From an uncultured bacterium (GTDB taxonomy: Bacteria > Cyanobacteriota > Vampirovibrionia > Gastranaerophilales > Gastranaerophilaceae), in NCBI GenBank assembly GCA_900547155.1, contig URFH01000005.1, positions 1 through 64,000 of the forward strand: a DNA stretch of 64,000 nt, written 5' to 3'. This document shows positions 52,409 through 59,361 of this stretch, piece after piece. The position numbers and the translations under genes were made by a program. Position 1 is the first letter of the stretch. Every line of letters begins with the position of its first letter. Below the pieces are notes generated by a model. The model saw only the letters and a list, made by a program, of their open reading frames with translations. It was not told where the DNA came from and did no database searches.

Positions 52409-53215
52409 ATGATTATAAAACAGGCATTTAAGGTAACAAAAGATAATATAATTCTGGCGCAGCCGCTGGTTTTGTACCTTGTTGTTGTCAGTCTGACCTC
52501 CGCAGGGCTCTCGAGAGTGCCGGCTTCACCGGTTTTCTGGGTGTTTTTCGGCGCAAATATCCTTTTGTCTACGGCATTTTTTGCCGGCTGGTTTTATATG
52601 TGCGCAAAAACCGTGGAACATGAAAAAACCGAATACAAATCCCCCGAAGAAAAAAGCATTGCGTCGGTAAAACTGATAAAAAACTTTTTTCCGGGCGTTG
52701 GCGAATACTTTTTGTCCGTTACATCGGCGATTTTGCTTTATACGGGCATTTTTGCGATAATTCTTTACCTCGCTTTCAAGGCCGGCACGCATTTTATCCC
52801 GAATCCTTATATAAATTTTGCAAAAATAATGGCAGCCCAGACACCCGCACAAATGCAGGATTATATAATGACCCTGACGCCCGTTCAGATAAAGCTTTTG
52901 AACCTGTGGTTTATGTATATGGGCGGTGTTTCCTTTGTTTACACGTTTTTGACGATGTTCTGGTTCCCTGCGCTGATTTTTGACACAAAAAATCCGTTTT
53001 CAGCGTTCTGGAAAAACCTGAAGTTCATCTTCAAAAACTTTTTCGGCGCGCTGGGAATCGTCGCTTACCTGTATTTTATGAATTTTATCGTTTCCGCAAT
53101 CAATGCTGTTTCCGGCGTGAATATTGTGCTTTCGATTATCTCGCTCGTGGTCACATTTTACTTCATGACATATTGCATTGTTTTGATATTCTTGTATTAT
53201 GGCGAAAAAAGATAA
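52409..53215 (+). CDS. Multi-pass membrane protein of unknown function
   Basis: This 268-residue protein has about six hydrophobic segments, for example PLVLYLVVVSLTSAG, VFWVFFGANILLSTAFFAGW, LLYTGIFAIILYLAFKAG, FFGALGIVAYLYFMNFIVSA and VLSIISLVVTFYFMTYCIVL. The pattern resembles glycerophosphoryl-phosphodiesterase-type or YciC-like membrane domains (DUF975-type), but I cannot assign it. GGGGG lies about eight bases before the ATG. Its last 17 bases overlap the start of miaA, so the two are probably translated together. Confidence 0.8.
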   Translation: MIIKQAFKVTKDNIILAQPLVLYLVVVSLTSAGLSRVPASPVFWVFFGANILLSTAFFAGWFYMCAKTVEHEKTEYKSPEEKSIASVKLIKNFFPGVGEYFLSVTSAILLYTGIFAIILYLAFKAGTHFIPNPYINFAKIMAAQTPAQMQDYIMTLTPVQIKLLNLWFMYMGGVSFVYTFLTMFWFPALIFDTKNPFSAFWKNLKFIFKNFFGALGIVAYLYFMNFIVSAINAVSGVNIVLSIISLVVTFYFMTYCIVLIFLYYGEKR

Positions 53216-54119
53216 AGTAATTGCAATAGCAGGCCCGACAGCTTCGGGGAAAAGCGCTCTGGCGGTTTGGGCGGCGCAAAAGCTCGGCGGAGAGATAATT
53301 TCGGCCGATTCAAGGCAAATTTACAAGGAATTTGACATCGCGTCTGCAAAACCCTCCGAAAGCGAAAAATGCGGGGTTGCGCACTATATGATTGATGTTG
53401 TGAGCCCTGATGAGGAGTTCAGCGTGGCTGATTTTACGCGCATGTCGAATGATATTATCAAAAAAATCACCGCAAAAGGGAAAATCCCCATCGTGGCGGG
53501 CGGTACGGGGCTTTATTTTCGGGCACTTTTGCAGGATTTTGATATCCCCGAGGTTCCGGCGAATAAAAAATTGCGCGACGAATTGAATCAGCTTGCCAAA
53601 AATGAGGGCGCAGCGGCTGTTTACAGGATTTTAGAACAGCTTGACCCCGAACTTGCAAAAAAAATCCATCCGAACAACACAGTAAAAATTATCCGCGCAA
53701 TTGAGGTCGCAAAAGCCCTGAATATCCCCATGTCACAGGCGCAGGGCAAAAAAGAAGCGCCTTATGACGTTCTATGGCTCGGCTTGAACGCGAAAAACCG
53801 CGATTTTCTTTATGAAAAAATAAACATGCGGGTTGAAAAAATGATAGAAAAAGGGCTGTGGGAAGAGGCATGCAGACTTTTTGAAAAATACGGAAAAACC
53901 GGCCTGCTTATGGGTACAATCGGCTATCAGGAGCTTTATTCGTGCATTTTCGAGGGGGCAGAACGGGCGGAAGCCATTGAAAAAATAAAACAAAACACCC
54001 GCCGCTACGCAAAACGCCAGTTGACCTGGTTTCGGGCGAATCAGGAGATGAATTGGATTGAGATTGAGGGCGATGTGATTGCGCAGGCCGAAAAAATACT
54101 CGAAAATCACGGATTTTAA
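53199..54119 (+). CDS. miaA: tRNA dimethylallyltransferase
   Basis: MiaA adds an isopentenyl group to A37 next to the anticodon of tRNAs that read UNN codons. The 306-residue protein has the P-loop IAIAGPTASGKSALA (about residues 8-22), ADSRQIYKEFDIASAKPS, HYMIDVVSP, IVAGGTGLYFRAL, a central tRNA-contact region and MGTIGYQELY. The C-terminal RRYAKRQLTWFR motif is also intact. All conserved elements are present. It overlaps the upstream membrane protein gene by 17 nt and is convergent with leuA after a 15-nt gap. Targets in this window would include tRNA-Cys. Confidence 0.97.
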   Translation: MAKKDKVIAIAGPTASGKSALAVWAAQKLGGEIISADSRQIYKEFDIASAKPSESEKCGVAHYMIDVVSPDEEFSVADFTRMSNDIIKKITAKGKIPIVAGGTGLYFRALLQDFDIPEVPANKKLRDELNQLAKNEGAAAVYRILEQLDPELAKKIHPNNTVKIIRAIEVAKALNIPMSQAQGKKEAPYDVLWLGLNAKNRDFLYEKINMRVEKMIEKGLWEEACRLFEKYGKTGLLMGTIGYQELYSCIFEGAERAEAIEKIKQNTRRYAKRQLTWFRANQEMNWIEIEGDVIAQAEKILENHGF

Positions 54120-54134
54120 TCACAATCCCCTTTT

Positions 54135-55649
54135 TTACATACCCAGCAGATTCAACCCGTTGAAAATGGCTTTTACGTTGGCTTTTATGGTGCTTTCGTC
54201 CTTTGCCCTTGATATGACAATGTTTCCGTTTTTGTCTTCAAAATGAATAACCGTCATCGCAACCGCGCCCGAGCCGAATAGTTCGCCGTCTATCGCGGAT
54301 TGTTTGTAATTTACGAGTTTTTGGGCAAAACCGGCTTGCCTCAAGGCATCCAAACAAGCGTCAACAGGCCCGTTTCCTTTGCCGTCAAGCTCAAAATAGT
54401 CCTCTTTGTGGAAAAATTTCAGATTGAATACGTTTTCAGCAAGCTTTTCAAAGCTTACAAGCCTGAAATCGCCTCTGACATTGTAAATTTTGTCAAAATA
54501 AATCTCCAGAATGTTGCGAACCGGCAGTTCTCCGACTTTTTCCGCAGCTTCTTTAACAAACGGCGTAATTCGCACGGCTTCTTGCACGGTAACGGGATAA
54601 CCGGCGTCTTTTATAATCTCGAAAATCGCTGTTTTGCCCGACTGGCTTGTGAATCCGATTTTTTCGTCGTCTTTTCTGCCGATGAGCGACGGATGAATCG
54701 CGCGATATGCACCTTTTTCCATATCTTTGGTTTTGATTGCGCCATCCTGATGGATTCCGCTTCTGTGGGCAAGCGCCTGCGGCCCAATCAGGGGGGCTAG
54801 TTCAGGAATTTTCACATGTGACATTTCCGAAACAACCAGCGCCAGTTCGTAAATTTCGTCGAGCTTCAAAGGTACATTTACGCCGCAATTGTGCAGTGCA
54901 ACGGCGACTTCGTACATATTTGTGTTCCCTGCGCGCTCCCCGAGCCCGTTCAATGAGCATTCAAGCTGCGTTGCGCCTGAAAAATAGCTTTCCACGGTTG
55001 ACGCGGTTGCCATTCCGAGGTCGTTGTGGCAGTGAACCGAGATAATAATGTCTTTGGGCAGTGCGTCATAAACTTTTTCGACGAGCGTAACGAAATTTTT
55101 CACTCTTTCGCGCTCAACTGTGTTTGGAAGATTAATCACGTGCGCACCGGCCTTTACAACATCTTTGAGCGTTTCAATTACGTAATCAATATTCTCCGCG
55201 CAGTCGCCGAAATGCTCGATTGAGAACTCAATTTCGCCGTTTTTGGGCAGTTTTTCTTTTGCAAACGCAACTGCTTCCACTGCGAGCTTTCTGACTTCGT
55301 GCGGTTCTTTGTTGAGAACATATTTCATGTTAAAAGGGCTCATTGCAATAAAAGTGTGCAATCTTGGCTTTGCGCAGTGCTGAATTGCCTCAATTCCTTT
55401 TAAAATATCCTTTTCAACCGTTCTTGCGAGTGCAGAAATGACTGTATTTTCCGGAGCAATTTCCGCGAGCCTTTTGCAGGCTTGAAAATCAAGCTCCGAT
55501 GAAGCCGGAAATCCGACTTCAATCCCTTGAACGCCAAATTCGGTGAGTTTTTTAAAGATGAGTTCTTTTTCTGAGAGGTTCCAGGGCTTTTTGAGGGATT
55601 GGTTCCCGTCGCGCAGCGTAATGTCGTAGAAAAACGGTTGTCTGGTCAT
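54135..55649 (-). CDS. leuA: 2-isopropylmalate synthase
   Basis: LeuA condenses acetyl-CoA with 2-oxoisovalerate, the first step of leucine synthesis. The 504-residue protein has DITLRDGNQSLKKPW at the N-terminus. The metal and catalytic motifs are VHCHNDLGMATAST and NGLGERAGNTN, the flexible AHRSGIHQDGA segment follows, and residues about 385-504 form the C-terminal LeuA dimerisation/allosteric domain (GDFRLVSF...DAVAMTVIHF-like). The last domain supports LeuA rather than the citramalate or homocitrate types, and implies leucine feedback inhibition. AAGGAC lies five bases before the ATG. No other leu or ilv gene is adjacent. Confidence 0.92.
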   Translation of the reverse strand: MTRQPFFYDITLRDGNQSLKKPWNLSEKELIFKKLTEFGVQGIEVGFPASSELDFQACKRLAEIAPENTVISALARTVEKDILKGIEAIQHCAKPRLHTFIAMSPFNMKYVLNKEPHEVRKLAVEAVAFAKEKLPKNGEIEFSIEHFGDCAENIDYVIETLKDVVKAGAHVINLPNTVERERVKNFVTLVEKVYDALPKDIIISVHCHNDLGMATASTVESYFSGATQLECSLNGLGERAGNTNMYEVAVALHNCGVNVPLKLDEIYELALVVSEMSHVKIPELAPLIGPQALAHRSGIHQDGAIKTKDMEKGAYRAIHPSLIGRKDDEKIGFTSQSGKTAIFEIIKDAGYPVTVQEAVRITPFVKEAAEKVGELPVRNILEIYFDKIYNVRGDFRLVSFEKLAENVFNLKFFHKEDYFELDGKGNGPVDACLDALRQAGFAQKLVNYKQSAIDGELFGSGAVAMTVIHFEDKNGNIVISRAKDESTIKANVKAIFNGLNLLGM

Positions 55650-55858
55650 ATTTTGTCCTTTGGTTGCTGTGATTCATTTTATCTTAGCTTTTTCTGCGGT
55701 TTGAATCAAGTTTTTAAATTGTATAACTGTTTATAGCCCGAATTTTATTTATAATACTAAAAAGAATCTTGACGGTTTGATTTGTTATTGTTAAACTTTA
55801 AATACTTTGAGAGAGATTTCAAGGTCAGTTCTTTGAAAACAGAAGAGGATGCTGAAAA

Positions 55859-56207
55859 CGGGATGTCAATGCCATTAAGCACTTGAGCACCGCTTTTCCT
55901 GAAAAATTTGCGCGAAAATGCACCGTAGGTGCGCTGCCATTCAACGGACAGGGCAAATGTTTTCGGGATGTGGCAAGAACTCTGGCACAAACGATTGAGT
56001 ATCGTTTGTGGTAGAGGCAGGCAAAGTGAGATACGAAGTATCTCCGTGCCGTATAAAAATTGTGCCGCAGGTGCGCTACCATCAACGGACGGGGCAAATG
56101 TTTTCGGGATGTGGCGCAGCTTGACTCTGCCGAGCAAACGATTAAGTATCGTTTGCGAGAGGAAGCACCGCAGGTGCGCTACCATCAACGGACGGGGCAT
56201 ATGTTTT
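55859..56207 (+). repeat. Tandem truncated copies of the tRNA-Pro leader and 5' end
   Basis: Units with the text GGTGCGCTACCATCAACGG, GGGGCAAATGTTTT and then the tRNA-Pro 5' end recur before the intact gene. The tRNA part stops inside the D arm: CGGGATGTGGC at 55964-55974, CGGGATGTGGCGCAGCTTG at 56105-56123, and a more decayed CGGGATGT at 55859-55866. Each truncated copy is followed by a palindrome (CAAACGATTGAGTATCGTTTG near 55988; CAAACGATTAAGTATCGTTTG near 56135; GAGATAC/GTATCTC near 56029). The last unit has AGGTGCGCTACCA (56172-56184), exactly complementary to tRNA-Pro 56225-56237. The rest of 55650-55858 holds only the leuA promoter region. Confidence 0.85.
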
Positions 56208-56281
56208 CGGGATGTGGCGCAGCTTGGTAGCGCACCTCGCTTGGGACGAGGGGGTCGCACGTTCAAATCGTGTCATCCCGA
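56208..56281 (+). tRNA. tRNA-Pro (anticodon TGG)
   Basis: A cloverleaf is readable: acceptor CGGGATG/CATCCCG, D arm GCGC-AGCTTGGTA-GCGC, anticodon arm CCTCG-CTTGGGA-CGAGG with anticodon TGG, and T arm GCACG-TTCAAAT-CGTGT. The discriminator is A and no CCA is encoded. A T run follows. The 5' part is duplicated in tandem upstream. Confidence 0.97.
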
Positions 56282-56340
56282 GTTTTTTAGCAACTGCGTT
56301 GAAAAAATCCTTTTCTAAATGATTTTATCTGCAAAAAGAA

Positions 56341-56445
56341 CAGGTTTGACAACTAAATAAGCGGAAGTAACTCAATGCCTGAAAGCATTGGCTTTCTCTC
56401 CAAATTATTACCTGCCGTTGGAAGGCAGGTTTGACAATCAAATAA
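56341..56445 (+). repeat. Truncated upstream copy of the tRNA-Gly leader and 5' end
   Basis: The 37-nt text CAGGTTTGACAA..AAATAA plus GCGGAAGTAACTCAATG occurs at 56341-56377 and again at 56426-56462, where it runs into the intact tRNA-Gly (period 85). The first copy breaks off in the D loop and is followed by small hairpins (AATGC/GCATT; CCTGCC/GGCAGG). TTGGAAGGCAGGT (56418-56430) is exactly complementary to the tRNA-Gly anticodon stem-loop at 56470-56482. Confidence 0.85.
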
Positions 56446-56520
56446 GCGGAAGTAACTCAATGGTAGAGTACCTGCCTTCCAAGCAGGCTGTTGCGAGTTC
56501 GAGCCTCGTCTTCCGCTCCA
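56446..56520 (+). tRNA. tRNA-Gly (anticodon TCC)
   Basis: Acceptor GCGGAAG/CTTCCGC, D arm ACTC-AATGGTA-GAGT, anticodon arm CCTGC-CTTCCAA-GCAGG with anticodon TCC, T arm GCGAG-TTCGAGC-CTCGT, discriminator T and encoded CCA (56518-56520). Preceded by a truncated 5' copy. Confidence 0.97.
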
Positions 56521-56583
56521 TTTAAAAATAGTTAAAAGACGGCTTTGTGGGGAACTGCGGGAGCGTTTTTTATTAAAATAAGC

Positions 56584-56654
56584 GGCGGCATGGCCAAGTG
56601 GTAAGGCAGAGGCCTGCAAAGCCTTTATCCCCAGTTCGAATCTGGGTGCCGCCT
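56584..56654 (+). tRNA. tRNA-Cys (anticodon GCA)
   Basis: Acceptor GGCGGCA/TGCCGCC, D arm GCC-AAGTGGTAA-GGC, anticodon loop CTGCAAA with anticodon GCA, T arm CCCAG-TTCGAAT-CTGGG, discriminator T, no encoded CCA. It follows tRNA-Gly by 63 nt and ends before the terminator at 56665. No truncated 5' copy precedes it. Confidence 0.96.
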
Positions 56655-56664
56655 TTTATAGATT

Positions 56665-56687
56665 AAAGACCTCAATCGAGGTCTTTT
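56665..56687. terminator. Bidirectional terminator between tRNA-Cys and the HTH gene
   Basis: AAAGACCTC, 4-nt loop AATC, GAGGTCTTT and TT. It can end both the rightward tRNA transcript and the leftward small HTH gene, whose stop codon abuts it. Confidence 0.85.
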
Positions 56688-56914
56688 TAGTATCTTGTTC
56701 TTTTGTCTATGAACCTTATGTCATAGTCGAGAATCTCTGCTATGAGCTTGATTTCTCTGTAGGGAATTGTTTCTTTTCTCAATTTTTGGGAAAGATTATT
56801 TAAAGAATATTTCTTGTTGAGCTTCTCAGACAAAAGCGATGCGACTTGTGTAAGCGTCAAATCCCTTTCCATGGCGAGAATTTTTATTTCATTGATAATA
56901 GATTTTTTATCCAT
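56687..56914 (-). CDS. Small helix-turn-helix (XRE/lambda-repressor-like) protein
   Basis: This 75-residue protein has the helix pattern of a lambda-repressor-like DNA-binding domain: IKILAMERDLTLTQVASLLS as the first helices, then YSLNNLSQKLRKETIPYREI as the recognition and following helix, and an IAEILDYDIRFID end. The LTQVASLL...LSQKL spacing matches many XRE-type regulators that consist of the HTH alone. No ribosome binding site is obvious before ATG 56914. It lies between the tRNA cluster and a small rightward ORF with divergent start sites 90 nt apart, so it could regulate that pair. Its target is unknown. Confidence 0.65.
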   Translation of the reverse strand: MDKKSIINEIKILAMERDLTLTQVASLLSEKLNKKYSLNNLSQKLRKETIPYREIKLIAEILDYDIRFIDKRTRY

Positions 56915-57004
56915 TATTAAATAATAGCTAATTTTTTATATTTTTATTGAAAAATACATGATATTATGTAATAATACATTTAAAAATTCAATAAAGGCGT
57001 TCAA

Positions 57005-57211
57005 ATGAAACAAAAATTCATACAAAAATACCTGGAGCTCGAAATGGCGCTTTCCGACACGGAAGAAATGCTTAAGTTGTTGTTCAGCGCAATAAAATAC
57101 GATGAGGAGAATGATGTTAAGGGTTCGTATTCGTATCTTGTGGGCAAAATTGAAAAACGTAAGAAAAAAATAGATGAGTTTTTGGGGAGCTTATATACAA
57201 CTTTGCACTAA
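57005..57211 (+). CDS. Small helical protein whose 3' end lies in a dispersed repeat
   Basis: This 68-residue protein (MKQKFIQKYLELEMALSDTE...) is rich in Glu and Lys and helical, with no recognised family. AAAGGCG lies about six bases before the ATG. From about 57184 the coding sequence runs into the 215-bp dispersed repeat, which supplies the last nine or so codons (GSLYTTLH) and the stop. The original C-terminus may therefore have been replaced. It is divergent from the small HTH gene, and the pair could be a regulator-target pair, but a toxin-antitoxin call would be speculation. Confidence 0.55.
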   Translation: MKQKFIQKYLELEMALSDTEEMLKLLFSAIKYDEENDVKGSYSYLVGKIEKRKKKIDEFLGSLYTTLH

Positions 57212-57400
57212 ATTTACATTCGCTCCCAATCCTATCCCTTCCCCGGCTCGGGGAAGGAGCAGTCGTTGCAATACGCAAGTATTGCGTACGAATGCAGATG
57301 GGGAGCGACACCAAACCATTTTGAAAACCTAAAATCACCATTTTTTCACAACTTTGCGGTGGGAACCGTTTCACTTTTCCCACCCTACGATTGAGCAACC
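57184..57400 (+). repeat. 215-bp dispersed repeat, copy 1
   Basis: This segment matches 61417-61631 along its whole length with roughly 80 percent identity by eye. Shared text includes TTATATA(C/T)AACTTT, CACTAAATTTA, GGGGAAGGAGCAGTCGTTGC and GGTGGGAACCGTTTCACTTT. It contains a REP-like three-stem element (outer stem CGCTCCC/GGGAGCG, inner TTCCCC/GGGGAA, second hairpin GCAATAC/GTATTGC) and a terminal hairpin GGTGGGAA/TTCCCACC. No ORF or transposase is present. Confidence 0.85.
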
Positions 57401-57406
57401 TTAAAA

Positions 57407-57494
57407 CCGCTCCCCTCCCCGGCCCTCCCCGAGTTGGGGAGGGAGCAGTCGTAGAAATACGTCAGTATTTCGTACGAATGCGGATGGGGAGCGG
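57407..57494. repeat. REP-like three-way-junction element
   Basis: Outer stem CCGCTCCCC (57407-57415) with GGGGAGCGG (57486-57494). Inside are CCCTCCCC/GGGGAGGG and GAAATAC/GTATTTC hairpins. This is the most complete example of the REP-like family in the window. Confidence 0.85.
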
Positions 57495-57587
57495 CTTTTA
57501 TAGTCTAAAATTTACTTTTTTGTCTTATTCGGTGTATAAATCTCGTTTTTTAGTATTTTGAAAATAAAATGTTTATGATAATATAAA

Positions 57588-57846
57588 TTTGTAAGCGGAG
57601 CTTATAAATTTCCGATTCGTAGCGCAGCATGCGCTGCCAACTCGGTGAAAAATGAATAAAATATGGGCGGTTGGCGCCTTTGTAAGCGGAGCTTGCAAAT
57701 TTCCGATTCGTAGCGCAGCATGCGCTGCCAACTCGGTAAAAAATGAATAAAATATGGGCGGTTGGCGCCTTTGTGAGCGAAGCTTGCAAATTTCCGATTC
57801 GTAGCGCAGCATGCGCTGCCAACTCGGTGAAAATTGAATAAAATTC
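57588..57846 (+). repeat. Three tandem 91-bp units ending in the tRNA-Val 5' end
   Basis: Units with a 91-bp period place GGGCGGTTGGCGC, the first 13 bases of tRNA-Val, at 57665, 57756 and finally 57847, where the intact gene continues. Each unit contains GTAAGCGGAGCTTGCAAATT (varied slightly), TTCGTAGCGCAGC, ATGCGCTGCCAACT and AATGAATAAAAT. ATGCGCTGCCAACT in the last unit (57811-57824) is complementary to tRNA-Val 57860-57873 with one G-U pair. The remaining part of 57212-57587 is repeat DNA without a gene. Confidence 0.9.
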
Positions 57847-57922
57847 GGGCGGTTGGCGCAGTTGGTAGCGCATCACATTGACATTGTGGGGGTCGCTGGT
57901 TCGAGTCCAGTACCGCCCACCA
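57847..57922 (+). tRNA. tRNA-Val (anticodon GAC)
   Basis: Acceptor GGGCGGT/ACCGCCC, D arm GCGC-AGTTGGTA-GCGC, anticodon arm TCACA-TTGACAT-TGTGG with anticodon GAC, T arm GCTGG-TTCGAGT-CCAGT, discriminator A and encoded CCA (57920-57922). A terminator follows. Confidence 0.97.
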
Positions 57923-57925
57923 CTT

Positions 57926-57950
57926 AAAAGGAGGCTTAATAGCCTCTTTT
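57926..57950 (+). terminator. Intrinsic terminator of tRNA-Val
   Basis: AAAAGGAGGCT, loop TAAT, AGCCTC and TTTT, beginning three bases after the CCA. It also faces the end of the leftward photolyase gene. Confidence 0.85.
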
Positions 57951-58000
57951 GTATTTCTTTACGGACTGAGCACTTTGCTTTTGTACGTTTTTGTTTTTAA

Positions 58001-59212
58001 TCACCCCAATTTTATCTTCTTCCCGCTCATATACCTGATTTTTCCAGTTACCGGACGATCTGCAAAGGCGCGGTCATGGAGCGCGGCGATTGACCAGAGT
58101 ATCCCGACGTAACCGTTTGCGGACGGGGCGTCAAGGGCGTATTTGTCGTTTAAGTAAATTGAAATTTCCAGCGCTTCTTCCGGAGTTTTTGACCATTCGA
58201 GCATTTTTTTAGCCCAGTACATCCTCAAATAACCGTGAATTTTGCCTGTTTCCAACAACTGGAGCTGGGCGTAATTCCAGAGCTTATCATGGGTTTTTGC
58301 CTGTTCAAACTCTTCCTTTGTGTAAAGAAACTGCCGAAAATCCCACCTGTGCGCGGTAAGCGACGCCTTTGCCCAGCCGGGAACGCATTCAAAGGACTTG
58401 AAATCCGTGCAATAAAGGCAAAAATTCTCCGACAATTCACCGCGCACAATAAGCTCCTCAAGAAATGTTTCTTTGTTCTCATTTGAGGCATTGGATTTGA
58501 TAACTTCCAGCGCCGCACGCTGCGCGGACAAATAACCGTCTTTCAGGTACTTTGAAAGGTGCGAAGTAACATCGTTTTCGGGGTTGTTTTTGTATTCGGC
58601 GTACAAATCGAGCTTTGTTTCGATAAAATCTCTTAAAGCCAGTGCTGCTTCGGTTTCAGGAACGTCGTAGGAGGGAAATTCGTTCAAAAAGCCCGCAATA
58701 TCAGCATAGATTTTTCTTCTGAAAGTTGCAGCGTTATATTCCTGCTTTCCGGACGCATAGCGGGCCGGCACAATGTTGTGCGAATCGACTTCAAAAATCT
58801 TGCAATCAAAGCTTTTTAAATAATTTTTCGGCAAAATCGGGTTAAAATCCGTCACAATCGCCCCCGCTTCCATCCCGTCAGTATCTTCCCGAATTTCAAA
58901 ATCATAGTTTTTAAACGCCTGCTCAAGCTCTTTCAGGCGTGCATTGTAAAAGTCAATTTTCAAGCGGGTTTCAAATTTTTTTCGCAAATGAACGATTTTC
59001 AGATTTTTATTGAGCTCCTGCGCTTTTTGGCGGGCAAAATTGAGCGAAAAATTGTCGCACAGCCGCATTTCTCTTTCGATAAAGTAAATCAAGCTGCCGT
59101 TTTTCACGGGTTTTTTATTAACTTCAAAAATTCTCTCCCTGCGCGGGATTTCTTCGACTTCAAACCTTGCGGGGAGATAATTAAGCATTGTGTTTTTGAC
59201 GATTCTTTGCAT
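58001..59212 (-). CDS. Class II CPD photolyase
   Basis: This 403-residue protein is a class II deoxyribodipyrimidine photolyase, which uses light and FADH- to split cyclobutane pyrimidine dimers. Class II features are SLIYFIEREMRLCDNFSLNF at the N-terminus, EVDSHNIVPARYASGKQEY, FLEELIVRGELSENFCLY, AKTHDKLWNYAQLQLLETGK and the FAD-binding HGYLRMYWAKKMLEW. The end has NGYVGILWSIAALHDRAF and KIRYMSGKK. The length is slightly short but complete. A light-dependent enzyme is unexpected if the organism lives in a gut, and may be an inherited cyanobacterial trait or reflect exposure outside the host. The gene stands alone; no clear ribosome binding site was found. Confidence 0.93.
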   Translation of the reverse strand: MQRIVKNTMLNYLPARFEVEEIPRRERIFEVNKKPVKNGSLIYFIEREMRLCDNFSLNFARQKAQELNKNLKIVHLRKKFETRLKIDFYNARLKELEQAFKNYDFEIREDTDGMEAGAIVTDFNPILPKNYLKSFDCKIFEVDSHNIVPARYASGKQEYNAATFRRKIYADIAGFLNEFPSYDVPETEAALALRDFIETKLDLYAEYKNNPENDVTSHLSKYLKDGYLSAQRAALEVIKSNASNENKETFLEELIVRGELSENFCLYCTDFKSFECVPGWAKASLTAHRWDFRQFLYTKEEFEQAKTHDKLWNYAQLQLLETGKIHGYLRMYWAKKMLEWSKTPEEALEISIYLNDKYALDAPSANGYVGILWSIAALHDRAFADRPVTGKIRYMSGKKIKLG

Positions 59213-59361
59213 TTTATCAGGATAAAACCCGCAAAGGAATTTTTAAATGCGCATTCGGGCGGTTTTTTCGGGGCAGATTTGAGTTCCCACCGCCGCTGAT
59301 AGCGGGAACGGGTTGAAAAAGTGAGCCCTGGGCGGTTTGCGCGGGCGAATCAACCAGGGCA

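Noticed and set aside
56687..57211. Toxin-antitoxin pair (small HTH gene and divergent small ORF)
   Set aside because: The genes are divergent rather than in one operon, and the 68-residue protein has no toxin motif. The regulator-target idea remains open but unsupported.
57588..57846. CRISPR array
   Set aside because: The regular 91-bp spacing comes from near-identical units with no variable spacers, and there are no cas genes.
57550..57876. Repetitive minus-strand ORF of 108 codons across the tRNA-Val array
   Set aside because: It is a by-product of the 91-bp tandem repeat (91 is not a multiple of 3, so each unit is read in a different frame) and overlaps the intact tRNA gene. No ribosome binding site was seen.
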